NCBI GenBank assembly: GCA_020050685.1
Contig: JAGVKG010000040.1
Span: forward strand, 62,001-126,000
Length of the DNA: 64,000 bases
Direction: 5' to 3'
From: Candidatus Obscuribacterales bacterium
Lineage (GTDB): Bacteria > Cyanobacteriota > Vampirovibrionia > Obscuribacterales > Obscuribacteraceae
Each line of letters opens with the position of its first letter. Position 1 is the stretch's first letter. The notes beneath the pieces were generated by a model. It worked only from the letters and a program-made list of their open reading frames with translations, did no database searches and was not told the origin of the DNA. This document shows positions 36,301-43,884 of the stretch, in pieces. A program made the position numbers and the translations under genes.

Positions 36301-39120
36301 ACAAGCGGCATCGACAGAAAAATTGATACCGGATAAGTCAAAGCGATTAGTCACGCGTCCGGCAGCGACATTGCCAAGGAATCCAGGGAAGGAATCTTCC
36401 GTCCACTCCGGCAATTGCTTTTTGATTTGGGCTCTTACTTCTGGATCGATATCTTTCAGCTTCCAATCCATCATTGAGCGCAAAGAATACAAGGCAGTGA
36501 TTGGTGCGTGTCCGGCATTGGCCAAGACAAGCGAAGTGCGCTTACGATCAAAAGGTCTTGATTGGTAACCGGCATCCTTAAGTGCCTGCGCTGTGATTTC
36601 CAGCATGAGCAATTGCATTGGATCAATTGATGCCAGACTGGCTGGCGGGATGCCATAAAGTGATGGATCAAAAGTGATATCGGCTAAGAAACCACCCCAC
36701 TTGGAATAAATCTTGTCGTGTGCCAAGCGATTTTCGTCATAGAAGTCCTGCCAACGCCATTGGTTTTCCGGCACTTCTTCGATTGCGTCCACTTTCTTGA
36801 GAATGTTGGACCAATAAGTATCGAGGTGATTTGCTTTTGGCAAGAGACATGACATGCCGATAATGGCGATGTCTTCCTCGCGGTGCTTATAAGAATCTTT
36901 GGCAGAAGTTTTAGCAAAGGTTTTTACTTCTGGTTTTTCTTGAGTCAAATCCTTGGACTTGGCAAATTGTTCGATCAGCTTGGTTCCGGTAATGGACACT
37001 TGCTCATGCAAATCCTTAATGGTGAGGACGTTTTTGTGCATGCTGGCCACTTGACCAATCATGTACATTCCGTCTGACCATTGAGCATCTTCAGAAAGAT
37101 TGACTAACTTGGATTGTCCGGCTTGAGCCTTAGGATCACGAGCGACACCTTTACTAGCAATGCGCAAGCGACCAAGGTTCATCATTTCCAATTCTTCGCG
37201 AATTTCGTTGCGGCTCTTTTGCTCGCGCTCCAACTTTTTGCGATGACTGTCAAAAATTGCTTTGTAAGGCGATTCGATACAGCGGATGGCATGTCCGGGA
37301 CCAGTTTCTAAAAGTACTGTTTGATCGCATTTCAAGGCAGCCTTCTGGAATTTCTCGACGATAGCGCCAGAGTCCACTGCTTCCTTAGTAAAGAGATACG
37401 CCGTACCCATGAGCACGCCAATCCGGCAACCGCGTGCCACAAGCGGAGCGGCAAGCGCTGCCACCATTGCCGCAGATACATGGTCATGAATGCCACCAGC
37501 AAAGACAATGTGAAATTGGCTAGCGTCATCTTTCGGGCCAATCGCATCTAAGAGTGCTTCGACCATTGATTCCCAAAGCACAAAACTGGATCGCGGACCA
37601 ACGTGCCCACCACATTCTTTACCCTCAAAAATAAAGCGTCGTGAACCTTGCTCGCAGAAACTGGCTAGCAAAAGTGGTGAGGGTACATGTAAATAAGTGG
37701 CAATGCCAATGTCTTCCAAAGATTTTGCTTGGTCTGGTCTGCCGCCTGCAATTAAGGCAAATGGAGGCTTGTATTGTTTGATAACTTCCATTTGTTCCTC
37801 TCGCAATTCCTGAGGAACAAAGCCAAGGATTCCTACGCCCCAGCTTAAGCCACCATTAACGTCTCCGAGTTTTTCTTTGGTCTCGACAAGCAATTTTTCA
37901 ATTTCTGCTCTACGCATAAGAGCCAAAGCTAGAAATGGCAGCGCACCACCTTTTGCTACAGACAAGGCAAAGTCGGCACAATCACTGACTCGTGTCATTG
38001 CTCCTTGCAAAATCGGGAACTCGGTTTTGTGCGAAGTGGCAAGCGGCGATCCGGCAGCCAAGGGTTTTGCTTTCTCTGCGCAAACAATCTGTTCATCAAT
38101 AGCTTGCCAGATTGCTTTCATGACACCAGATACGGTGCCGTACTTCTTGGCCAAAGTCTTAGCGTAAGCAGCATCTTGTCCTAAGAACCAAGCGATGTCT
38201 TCCAGATTCGCATCAATCCGGGCAGAGATTTGTTTGTGAATTGCTTGGCGCCAGACAGTTCGTGAATCACTGCCACTATCATTATTTTTGTCAATTTCGC
38301 GGATCTCGTTTTCCAAGGCATCGGCAATTGTCATTCCTGGTCGGAAATAAAAGCGCCAAGCTTCACCAAATTGCAAACCGAATGATTGAGTCTCACTGCC
38401 ATCCATTTTTGCCAGGCGAGATTTTGCCAACGGAGACACAGCCGATTCGCGGCAAAGCAAAAGTTGCGAATCAAGAACGATACCCGCGGCTCCGGCAACA
38501 TAACAAGCAGCTGCAGTATGCACGCCGACGCCACCATGAGCATATAGTGGCAAATCAATTTTTTCTTTCAAGCAACGTTGCAAAAGCACGAACGTTGTTT
38601 CATCGCCAGTTCGTCCACCGGATTCGTGTCCTTTGATGATAACCGCATCGGCGCAGGCAGCCTTGGCCAATTTGGCTTCATCAAGTGATATAGCCTCGAC
38701 AAATACGAAGAGTTTCTTTCGCTTAGCTAGCTTTACAGCGGAAGCCAATTTATTATCTGCCTTATTGGCCGGCACCAAGATCACAGATGACGATGAGTCT
38801 TGTTGACCGAGAAATGTCAAAAGCCCTGAAAAACGTTCGACCTGATCCGATTGCAATTTGATACCAATAGAACCTCTGTGAGATTCAGAGGCGCTTGTGC
38901 TCTGTACTAAATGGTGTACGGCAGATTCTAGTTGCCTTACCGTCTCGTCAAAAGCTCGCTTGTCTGATTTTTTCTCGTCGCCTGTATGCGCAAATGTCAG
39001 ATCGATTACACCAATGCCGCCGGCTCTTGCCGCCGCGGCGACGATAGCAAAGTCTTTGTGAGACTCTGATGGTCGCATCTTTGTAATGCCTGAGATACAG
39101 ATGATTCCAAAATTCGACAT
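30346..39120 (-). CDS. Polyketide/PUFA-type synthase: ER-ER-KS-AT-ACP-KR-DH
   Basis: The protein has 2924 residues from ATG 39120 (a TTG at 39168 adds 16 poorly conserved residues). Two FMN-binding nitronate-monooxygenase/PfaD-like enoyl-reductase domains come first: about 1-290 ('LYAHGGVGVHTAAACYVAGA') and about 370-640 ('EFPILQGAMTRVSDCA', 'FEGKECGGHVGPRSSFVL'). The KS (about 750-1190) has Cys in 'VDAACASSLAALY', then 'EAHGTGTT' and 'SVKSMIGHTKS'. The AT (about 1320-1660) has 'AGHSFGEYVAL'. A long Pro/Gln/Gly/His linker precedes one ACP (about 1918-2000, 'DLGIDSIKRVEIL'). The KR (about 2310-2540) starts 'VLVTGGARGITADL'. The DH (about 2635-2900) has His in 'NDHKFDSTPVMP' and Asp in 'DPIFFDSSMQ'. 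It could build and fully reduce a long acyl chain iteratively. The product is unknown. Confidence 0.9.
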   Translation of the reverse strand: MSNFGIICISGITKMRPSESHKDFAIVAAAARAGGIGVIDLTFAHTGDEKKSDKRAFDETVRQLESAVHHLVQSTSASESHRGSIGIKLQSDQVERFSGLLTFLGQQDSSSSVILVPANKADNKLASAVKLAKRKKLFVFVEAISLDEAKLAKAACADAVIIKGHESGGRTGDETTFVLLQRCLKEKIDLPLYAHGGVGVHTAAACYVAGAAGIVLDSQLLLCRESAVSPLAKSRLAKMDGSETQSFGLQFGEAWRFYFRPGMTIADALENEIREIDKNNDSGSDSRTVWRQAIHKQISARIDANLEDIAWFLGQDAAYAKTLAKKYGTVSGVMKAIWQAIDEQIVCAEKAKPLAAGSPLATSHKTEFPILQGAMTRVSDCADFALSVAKGGALPFLALALMRRAEIEKLLVETKEKLGDVNGGLSWGVGILGFVPQELREEQMEVIKQYKPPFALIAGGRPDQAKSLEDIGIATYLHVPSPLLLASFCEQGSRRFIFEGKECGGHVGPRSSFVLWESMVEALLDAIGPKDDASQFHIVFAGGIHDHVSAAMVAALAAPLVARGCRIGVLMGTAYLFTKEAVDSGAIVEKFQKAALKCDQTVLLETGPGHAIRCIESPYKAIFDSHRKKLEREQKSRNEIREELEMMNLGRLRIASKGVARDPKAQAGQSKLVNLSEDAQWSDGMYMIGQVASMHKNVLTIKDLHEQVSITGTKLIEQFAKSKDLTQEKPEVKTFAKTSAKDSYKHREEDIAIIGMSCLLPKANHLDTYWSNILKKVDAIEEVPENQWRWQDFYDENRLAHDKIYSKWGGFLADITFDPSLYGIPPASLASIDPMQLLMLEITAQALKDAGYQSRPFDRKRTSLVLANAGHAPITALYSLRSMMDWKLKDIDPEVRAQIKKQLPEWTEDSFPGFLGNVAAGRVTNRFDLSGINFSVDAACASSLAALYIGVRELRNHTSDMMLVAAADTHNQPGDYMSFSKVHALSPRGKCRTFDATADGIVISEGLAMLVLKRLSDAERDGDRIYAIIKGIAGSSDGRDLSLTAPRPAGQALSLERAYEDAGISPASVSLIEAHGTGTTAGDKAELEALKQVFGKANADKRACAVGSVKSMIGHTKSTAGLASIIKIAKALHHKVLPPTIGVTEPNPACNFSTSPFYINSESRPWITNELRRAGVSAFGFGGTNFHTVLEEYQNDFTRANSFSNTSGAELFCLRASSQQELIKQAESLRAKAQSTIANVAKDQDGSTEFSRLAHSTYLRFAEFKSSENNLVTLSIVATSLADLEDKISRATKSLADDTQVEIKDPRGIYYSQASATEQNTKNKIAFLFPGQGSQKVNMLRELALDFPEVQEVFAYADQVLQASLPVKLSSYVYPTPAFSKDEEAKQEESLTNTHIAQPAVACADMAMWHLLKTFGVNADIVAGHSFGEYVALCVAEAFGESELFSVAEARGKMLSESNGNQKGSMAAVSGSAKEVQELVRELPGVTLANINSPNQCILSGEDSAIKNALAILSQKQIAARPIAVSAAFHSPHMEYAQSKLKAVLDSVKFASPSVPVFSNTDAKPHPDSPQAIATRLVEHLIKPVQFVNEIEEMYASGAHIFVEVGPGAVLTNLVDTILDGKPHIAISSDRPGRHGTLQLLHLLAQLSAVNIPVDISRLFNQTGEASQDTASEKSSSSSKRPRLLYRINSAEIKQIPQAQPIAKGSPEQTMKTSSTQDALQPSTNDKPQTQPVAANQATASNPVSPQVAAVMPTNSPTQATYTPMPNQTPQNLPNLMVPGSNVDQVMLRFQQSMAEMTNNFLQAQQNVMLAYLKAKQGQPIDFTQVVLPQQVMNQVHYPQAPMQIPVQAPVQSNILPYAQTLPVGALTPAGNGGNGGNGHGGNGHNGAHTSTPVQTAPADVQTNVQVVAPAPDNNAINADELIAKFMEIVSERTGYPADMLDLSLDMEADLGIDSIKRVEILSNFRKLLPESTQQNLEGSVEKLAAIKTLQGIIDWIRELGQSAQNQSAQSQSTQPSAAPVQTTPPVSSQAALQASEPETNKEYKCHISRGRIKLVDLPPVSQEKFTSDKVIVISDDQTGIADELVNQFSNNNQKVALLRHSTASHKNGNQYSLDLTNIEAVKSALASIEKDQGTIGGFIHLLSLAEAKKETATPSLAALDVRSFFVLCKGLEPLLNVDSLYNVDNSQSATVPSRRPFIVAATAMGGDYASGKNALKENKQFYPVQAGVVGIAKSLDRELTNVKVRSIDFASTMSASEVANSLINELSAQDAPVEVGIQKGKRFGLEVVPEIVESANNGTDSITLDRSSIVLVTGGARGITADLTQELADLYKPTLVIVGKSPRPEANEPGEFASLSKPRELKAAIMESIKNEGKSINIAQVETTYQKIMRDREIRANLARFEKAGSKVHYFACDVQDVQAFGGLIDTIYEMFGKIDGVIYGAGVIEDSYLKDKTLDSFDRVFHTKVNGAITLSQKLNLSSLKFLTFLSSVVGRTGNAGQCDYVAANEVMNKLSVWLDKQTPSRLTSIMWGPWRGGMARPELESIFAQQGWSMIDSASGRRAFNEEIHFAHKGDVEVLLVGMLESPPLPGSGKEATQTIKAEVVHAGGTQAPAFGARLHKSTLSILDSGMREHRVLIDPAYDLYLNDHKFDSTPVMPMAMCLEMMAEAATQAYPGWYLTKVTNLDIPSGIVFESGAKELIVLCQEESQSDEKITLKLSVNTGTKILRAHFRAIIELSKTNSRSETKIPFDFDVNAITQKVIPTPSLKFVYDEWLFHGPTFQGITAVDALGMNGIVGKVRTSEPKDCLANTNGKVQADANPLYSDQEWVIDPIFFDSSMQVAGIWARQYLEMTCIPTGFRALHILGSLKKQPLTVRVFIPDEIRQNILRCDLAAWDADGKPVIWIEDLGGVGSKSLNRLAEKPKV

Positions 39121-39189
39121 TTGGCTAGCCTGGCCTTCCGCCCCATTCACTTGGCAACAACCGAACAATACATATGGATCTGTTCTGCC

Positions 39190-40431
39190 TCAAACTTGCC
39201 CTGCATCCTCTGTCACCAAACCCTTGACAATGATTGTTTCTGACGGACTTCTCAGTTCGTAAGTGATACCGCGCCAGGAAATGCGGTTAGTCAGCAGCGA
39301 ATATAGTGTCATCCAAGGCAAAACAATATGAGCCACTGGTAATGCCAAGCTGAATTGCCAAAACGAGCGATCGAGAAACTGGCGCTGATCTGGTAAAACC
39401 TTTTGCCAAAGTTTTTGCGCTCTGATCAAAAACCAAAATTCAATTGGTAGAATCAGCGCGCCAATTGCGGAAGCCCAGAGCCAATCAGCTTTGGCGAGCA
39501 AAAGGCCACCAAAAACGGAAGTGAGAATCGTTATCAGCCAGACAACCATGACAGTTGCCTTTTGAATTGCTCTTTTCCACAGATGTGGATAGTAAACTTT
39601 CGTCAAAATCAATTGTCGATTGGTCCACTCAACTATTTCTGCCAAGCTGGCATCGCCCTCGCTTGCCACCAAACACTGCGGTACAAAACAAACAGACAAG
39701 CCCAATTTTTTGATTGCAGTTGTCAACGAAAGATCGTCATCGCAAGCCTTCTGCCAGTGACGGCTGACCTCAGCCTGATCAAAAGTGGATTTGCGAATGG
39801 CCATGGCACCACCCCAGGCAAAGGCATAGTCAGGATGTGCCATCTCCCACGCTGTCATGCGATTCCAAAGAGCACGCACCAGCGACGGCCAATCACCGCG
39901 CTCCGGCACGTAAAAACGATAGCCGGTAGTTGTACCGACCGATAAATCCTTGAGTGGTGAAACCAATTGGCGCAAGAAATCTGGGCGTGCCATCATGTCC
40001 GAATCAACAAAGACCAAGACTTCCACATCATCTGAGATGTGTTTAAGGGCTTCCAGTTGATTGTTGAGCTTCTGGGCACGCTCGGGATTGATGCCCGAGA
40101 CCACGACCTTCACAGAAATATCTTTGGACTTGAGAGAAAGTTCTTGCAATACGGGATAGGCCGGATCGTCGTCAGTGGCAGTAGCAAAGACGACTTCAAA
40201 ATTCTTGTAGTCCTGATCCAGGAGCCTTGCAACATTATCAGCAAAGCCGGGATCGAGCCCTTTGCAAGGCAGAATTATTGCTGCTTTCGGGCACCAGTTG
40301 GGATTTGTTTGCGCCAGCGCCTTTTCCACATAGATGTACAAACGGCGAAACGAAATGATCTGCGAGAGGCATACGATCAGGGTAATCAAGCTCAAAAGGC
40401 CGATAAACATAAATGTTCTCTTGTCTGACAA
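39190..40431 (-). CDS. Membrane glycosyltransferase, GT2/GT21 ceramide-glucosyltransferase-like
   Basis: The protein has 413 residues. The N-terminal membrane helix is 'FIGLLSLITLIVCLSQIISF'; the catalytic domain has 'AAIILPCKGLDPGFADN', the metal-binding Asp pair in 'LVFVDSDMMARPDFL', the catalytic Asp in 'KACDDDLSLTTAIKKLG' and a Q/R-rich acceptor motif 'EWTNRQLI'. Three C-terminal hydrophobic segments follow (about 285-390). The shape is that of ceramide glucosyltransferase/HpnI-type enzymes, which add a sugar to a lipid at the membrane face. It is the first gene of the leftward operon, 69 bases before the large synthase, which suggests its acceptor is the synthase product or a lipid made from it. 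Confidence 0.85.
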   Translation of the reverse strand: MSDKRTFMFIGLLSLITLIVCLSQIISFRRLYIYVEKALAQTNPNWCPKAAIILPCKGLDPGFADNVARLLDQDYKNFEVVFATATDDDPAYPVLQELSLKSKDISVKVVVSGINPERAQKLNNQLEALKHISDDVEVLVFVDSDMMARPDFLRQLVSPLKDLSVGTTTGYRFYVPERGDWPSLVRALWNRMTAWEMAHPDYAFAWGGAMAIRKSTFDQAEVSRHWQKACDDDLSLTTAIKKLGLSVCFVPQCLVASEGDASLAEIVEWTNRQLILTKVYYPHLWKRAIQKATVMVVWLITILTSVFGGLLLAKADWLWASAIGALILPIEFWFLIRAQKLWQKVLPDQRQFLDRSFWQFSLALPVAHIVLPWMTLYSLLTNRISWRGITYELRSPSETIIVKGLVTEDAGQV

Positions 40432-40469
40432 GTAGTAAGGGCAGATAAAAGCTGCATCGTTTTTTGCGA

Positions 40470-40485
40470 CATTATAAGTATAATG
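40470..40485. promoter_or_regulatory. Palindromic divergent promoter element
   Basis: CATTATAAGTATAATG is a palindrome with 7-bp arms in the 113-base gap between the divergent glycosyltransferase and GH3 genes. Each arm contains TATAAT reading outward (plus strand 40479-40484, minus strand 40476-40471), so it could be a back-to-back -10 pair, an operator, or both. No good -35 is visible for either direction. Confidence 0.45.
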
Positions 40486-40544
40486 CTAGTTCTAGTATTT
40501 TTCTTGGTATGAGAAATACAGAACTTACGCGCGTTTGAGGTTTT

Positions 40545-42323
40545 ATGCTCCGAGGGCTGATTTACAAAACGATTAAGCTGTTTGGCAGCGCTGAAGCCAA
40601 GGCCCTAGAGCGGGCAACGCATGATCCTCTGAAGGCGCAGAACGATCACCTAAATTCAATCTTAAAACAAAATCAAGCGACGCAATTTGGCTCGGAGCAT
40701 GGTTTTGCCTCAATCAAATCGATTGCCGATTTCCAGCGAGCCGTGCCGGTTCGCAGTTATGAAGAGTTCAGTCCCTACATTGATAGAATGTGTCATGGCG
40801 AAAAGGGCATTCTCACCAAAGAAGATCCGGTGATGTTTGCCACCACATCTGGTACCACAAGCGCGCAAAAATTTATTCCGATTACCGGAAGTTACATCAA
40901 AGAATTTCGTCGAGCATCGGTGGCAACCGGCTACCACTTGATCAACAATTTTCCTGGTGTGACGGCGGGATATGTCTTGCCGGTGGTATCACCAGCAGAA
41001 GAAGGGCGTACACCTTGCGGTACGCCATATGGTGCAATCTCCGGTCACTTGTACCAAAGTGAACCGGCGATTGTAAAAAGCTGTGTGACGCCCTTGCCTT
41101 ACGATGTCTATTTAATTCGTGATTACGAATCGCGCTACTACGCCTTGTTGCGCACAGCACTCAATTTGCCATTGAGTGTGCTCTATACAATGAATCCGTC
41201 GACAATCCTCATGCTAGCCCGGCGCCTTGAGCGCTACGGCCCGCAATTGGTCAAGGATATTTATGACGGCACGCTGACGACACCAAACGAAATTCCCCAA
41301 GAGATTCGCCAATCTCTTTCCCGGCTTTGCAAAGCGGACAAAGAGCGCGCCAGAGAGCTTGAGGCTTTGATCAACAGAGGACAACTCATTCCTAAAAATG
41401 TCTGGATGAACTTGCAAACAATTTGCTGTTGGACAAGAGCTGCGGCCTCGTTTTATATCGCGGACTTTCCGCAGTATTTTGGCGATGTGCCGGTTTGTGA
41501 CATCAGTTATGCTGCCAGCGAAGGCAGGGGCACGGTTACACTGTCGCCGGACAAGCAAGTCTTATCGCTCCGCTCGCACTTTTTTGAATTCATTCCAGAA
41601 GAAGAAATTGAAAGCGTAAATCCGCAAGTGCTTACTTGCGATCAATTGACAGTCGGACGCAATTACTACATTTTGTTCACTACGTCCGGCGGCTTATACA
41701 GGTACAATATAAACGACGTGGTAAAAGTTGTCGGCTATCACAACCAGGCTCCGTTGATAGAATTCCAATATAAGGGTGGAAACGTTTGCTCCTTTACCGG
41801 CGAAAAAATTACTGAGCTGCAAGTAACAGAAGCAATGAAGCGGGTTCTTGGTGAAATGTCGCAAAAGGTCGCCTTCTTCACTCTCATTCCACAATTCCGT
41901 CCTAATCCTCATTATGTACTTTGGGTTGAGCCGATTTCTGGTACCTTGTTAGAGCAGTGTGCCGATTCTGGTAATGGCAATGGGCACGGCAATGGTGACA
42001 ACGGCAAGGGGCATGGCGAAGGTAGTGTCTCCTTGGAACTTGCTAGAAGATTCGATCGGGAATTAGGCCATCAAAATATTGAATACAAGTCCAAGCGTGA
42101 GTCGGATAGATTGGACGAAGTGGCAATTAGATTGGTTGAGCCTGGTTCTTATGAAGCTTTCCGCCAATTGATGACGAGCCGCGGCGTTCCGGATGCCCAA
42201 ATAAAAGTTAGCCATTTGAATCCGAAAGCAGAAATCAGACAATATTTTGAGCTGAGATTGCTAGCTGCCAAGGTTAACCAATCCCTAAGCAATACAGGCG
42301 ATCACGGACGCATATCACAGTAG
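40545..42323 (+). CDS. GH3-family acyl-adenylating/amidosynthetase protein
   Basis: The protein has 592 residues; ATG 40545 has TGAGG at a good distance. It has the ANL-type motifs of GH3 proteins: ATP loop 'TTSGTTSAQKFIPIT' (about 104-118), 'SYAASEGRGTV' (about 325), 'GLYRYNINDVVKVVGY' (about 385) and 'FTGEKITELQV'. Plant GH3 enzymes adenylate a carboxylic acid and transfer it to an amino acid; bacterial members are often found in lipid clusters. A Gly/Asn/His-rich insert (about 474-493) separates the C-terminal lid. Divergent transcription from the synthase operon suggests it activates or conjugates the acyl product. It ends 2 bases from the convergent TM2 gene. Confidence 0.9.
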   Translation: MLRGLIYKTIKLFGSAEAKALERATHDPLKAQNDHLNSILKQNQATQFGSEHGFASIKSIADFQRAVPVRSYEEFSPYIDRMCHGEKGILTKEDPVMFATTSGTTSAQKFIPITGSYIKEFRRASVATGYHLINNFPGVTAGYVLPVVSPAEEGRTPCGTPYGAISGHLYQSEPAIVKSCVTPLPYDVYLIRDYESRYYALLRTALNLPLSVLYTMNPSTILMLARRLERYGPQLVKDIYDGTLTTPNEIPQEIRQSLSRLCKADKERARELEALINRGQLIPKNVWMNLQTICCWTRAAASFYIADFPQYFGDVPVCDISYAASEGRGTVTLSPDKQVLSLRSHFFEFIPEEEIESVNPQVLTCDQLTVGRNYYILFTTSGGLYRYNINDVVKVVGYHNQAPLIEFQYKGGNVCSFTGEKITELQVTEAMKRVLGEMSQKVAFFTLIPQFRPNPHYVLWVEPISGTLLEQCADSGNGNGHGNGDNGKGHGEGSVSLELARRFDRELGHQNIEYKSKRESDRLDEVAIRLVEPGSYEAFRQLMTSRGVPDAQIKVSHLNPKAEIRQYFELRLLAAKVNQSLSNTGDHGRISQ

Positions 42324-42325
42324 GT

Positions 42326-43369
42326 TTAAACTGACAGCTCGTCGATGAAATCTTCCGGATCGTCAAAGATTTCCATATTGAACTGATCTATTTTGCTTGG
42401 CGTAGCTTTCTCTTCCGGCAGCAATTTAACCATTTCTTCTACGTTGTACATCAAATTGAAAGTGGTGTCGGACGATTGAGCAAAGCCTGCGGCATCAAAT
42501 AGCGCCACAAGCCAAGGAATAAATGTCCAGCAAAAGGCAAGGTAAAGAAAGCCGGATAAGTTCTCGCCGAGATAAAAGCGGTGTACGCCAAAATTGCCTA
42601 GGAGTATTGCCAAAATAATTGCCGTGCTACGTTTCTTGGCATTGGGTATTTTTGCCTCGGCAAGATCAATTAAGTCCTGCCGCTTTTGTCCAACAACCGG
42701 AGCTTGCTGCAAAGCCTTTTTGTAGGCAGTGTCATGTTTTACGATTGGCTGACCTTCAAAACCACAAAGGCAGCGAAGAAAGGGTGAGATGTTTTTACGG
42801 AAGCCATAGACTTCTGCCTCGGACAATAAACGCTTACAAGATGCACAATAAAGCGGGGCGTATTTCAAATCAGCGGATTCGAGCGACTTAAATTCCTCAC
42901 CGTTATTTATTCCGTGCTCACCAACTTTGGCTGATAGTGTTTCTATTTTCTTGCGAGACGATTCAACTAATCGTTTGTTTGAGGCATGCTCGGCAATGTA
43001 TGTGTACTGGCTGTGTGCCTCAACCAGTTTGCCTGCCTTTTGCAAAGTTTGCGCCAGCTTATAACGAATTTGATCGACTGACAGCCTTGTATCAGTTCTA
43101 TCTTTCTCGGCGATACCATTGGCACGCCTGAGCGTTTCTTGAAAGTCGACAATGGCGCGCTCGTAATCTTTCTGTTGAAGAGCGGCTTCGGCCGATTCCA
43201 ACCACTGCAGGCAAGATTCTTTGAGATCGGCACTTCCGGATAAGTATGCTTTGGCATACGAAGCGTTATCAATTTCCACTGGCTTTGCATCTGCCAAGGT
43301 TTTCCCGCATTTGTGGCACGAGGTTTCCCATGTTTCGATTCTGGCATTGCATTCCGGGCACTGGTTCAT
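42326..43369 (-). CDS. Zinc-ribbon, TPR-like and TM2-domain membrane protein
   Basis: The protein has 347 residues. The N-terminal zinc ribbon is 'CPECNARIETWETSCHKCG'; a helical TPR-like part spans about 55-160 ('AEAALQQKDYERAIVDFQET'); a second Cys-rich motif is at about 178-207 ('YCASCKRLL', 'LRCLCGFEG'). The C-terminal TM2 domain spans about 247-300: 'ILAILLGNFGVHRFYLGENL' followed by a second membrane segment ending 'PWLVALFDA'. TM2 proteins are widespread inner-membrane proteins without an agreed function. It is convergent with the GH3 gene. Confidence 0.85.
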   Translation of the reverse strand: MNQCPECNARIETWETSCHKCGKTLADAKPVEIDNASYAKAYLSGSADLKESCLQWLESAEAALQQKDYERAIVDFQETLRRANGIAEKDRTDTRLSVDQIRYKLAQTLQKAGKLVEAHSQYTYIAEHASNKRLVESSRKKIETLSAKVGEHGINNGEEFKSLESADLKYAPLYCASCKRLLSEAEVYGFRKNISPFLRCLCGFEGQPIVKHDTAYKKALQQAPVVGQKRQDLIDLAEAKIPNAKKRSTAIILAILLGNFGVHRFYLGENLSGFLYLAFCWTFIPWLVALFDAAGFAQSSDTTFNLMYNVEEMVKLLPEEKATPSKIDQFNMEIFDDPEDFIDELSV

Positions 43370-43487
43370 GTGGCTTAATTCATAGAAGCTGATTTAGAGG
43401 AATTGATTTTTAGATATGGGTGGGTAGATACAAATAGGCATTCCCACGTTCTATATGGTACATTCAATTTTGACACAGGAGTTGATT

Positions 43488-43817
43488 ATGGAAACAAATC
43501 AGCCGCCAGAATTAAGCCAGACAGAATTATCCCAAGTAGATCATGTGGCAATTGCTGTGACAAACGTTGCCGAAGCGGTGGACTGGTGGAGCCGGACTTT
43601 CAATTGCCAGATTGCCTATCAGGACGAAACCTGGGCAATACTTGAGTTCGCCAATATAAAAGTAGCTCTTGTCATTCCCGAGCAGCACCCGGCACATCTT
43701 GCCTTTGTCCGTGCTGATGCCGAGCGCTTCGGCAAACTCACCGGGCATCGCGACGGTACCAAGTCCGTCTATATAAAAGACCCCTTTGGTAACTCGATTG
43801 AAATCTTGGCCAAGTAA
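43488..43817 (+). CDS. VOC-family (glyoxalase/bleomycin-resistance-like) protein
   Basis: The protein has 109 residues from ATG 43488, chosen for the CAGGAG just upstream; the TTG/ATG codons further up have no such site. 'VDHVAIAVTNVAEAVDWWSR' and 'IKDPFGNSIEILAK' are the beta-alpha-beta ends of a vicinal oxygen chelate fold. The metal-ligand His ('DHVAIAV') and the Glu in 'SIEIL' are present. The substrate cannot be told. It is probably monocistronic. Confidence 0.85.
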   Translation: METNQPPELSQTELSQVDHVAIAVTNVAEAVDWWSRTFNCQIAYQDETWAILEFANIKVALVIPEQHPAHLAFVRADAERFGKLTGHRDGTKSVYIKDPFGNSIEILAK

Positions 43818-43884
43818 GGACGGTTTGATGCGGCGAATTACGATGATTTAAATTAGACCGTCTCTGTTTGTTGTACTGGGTATA

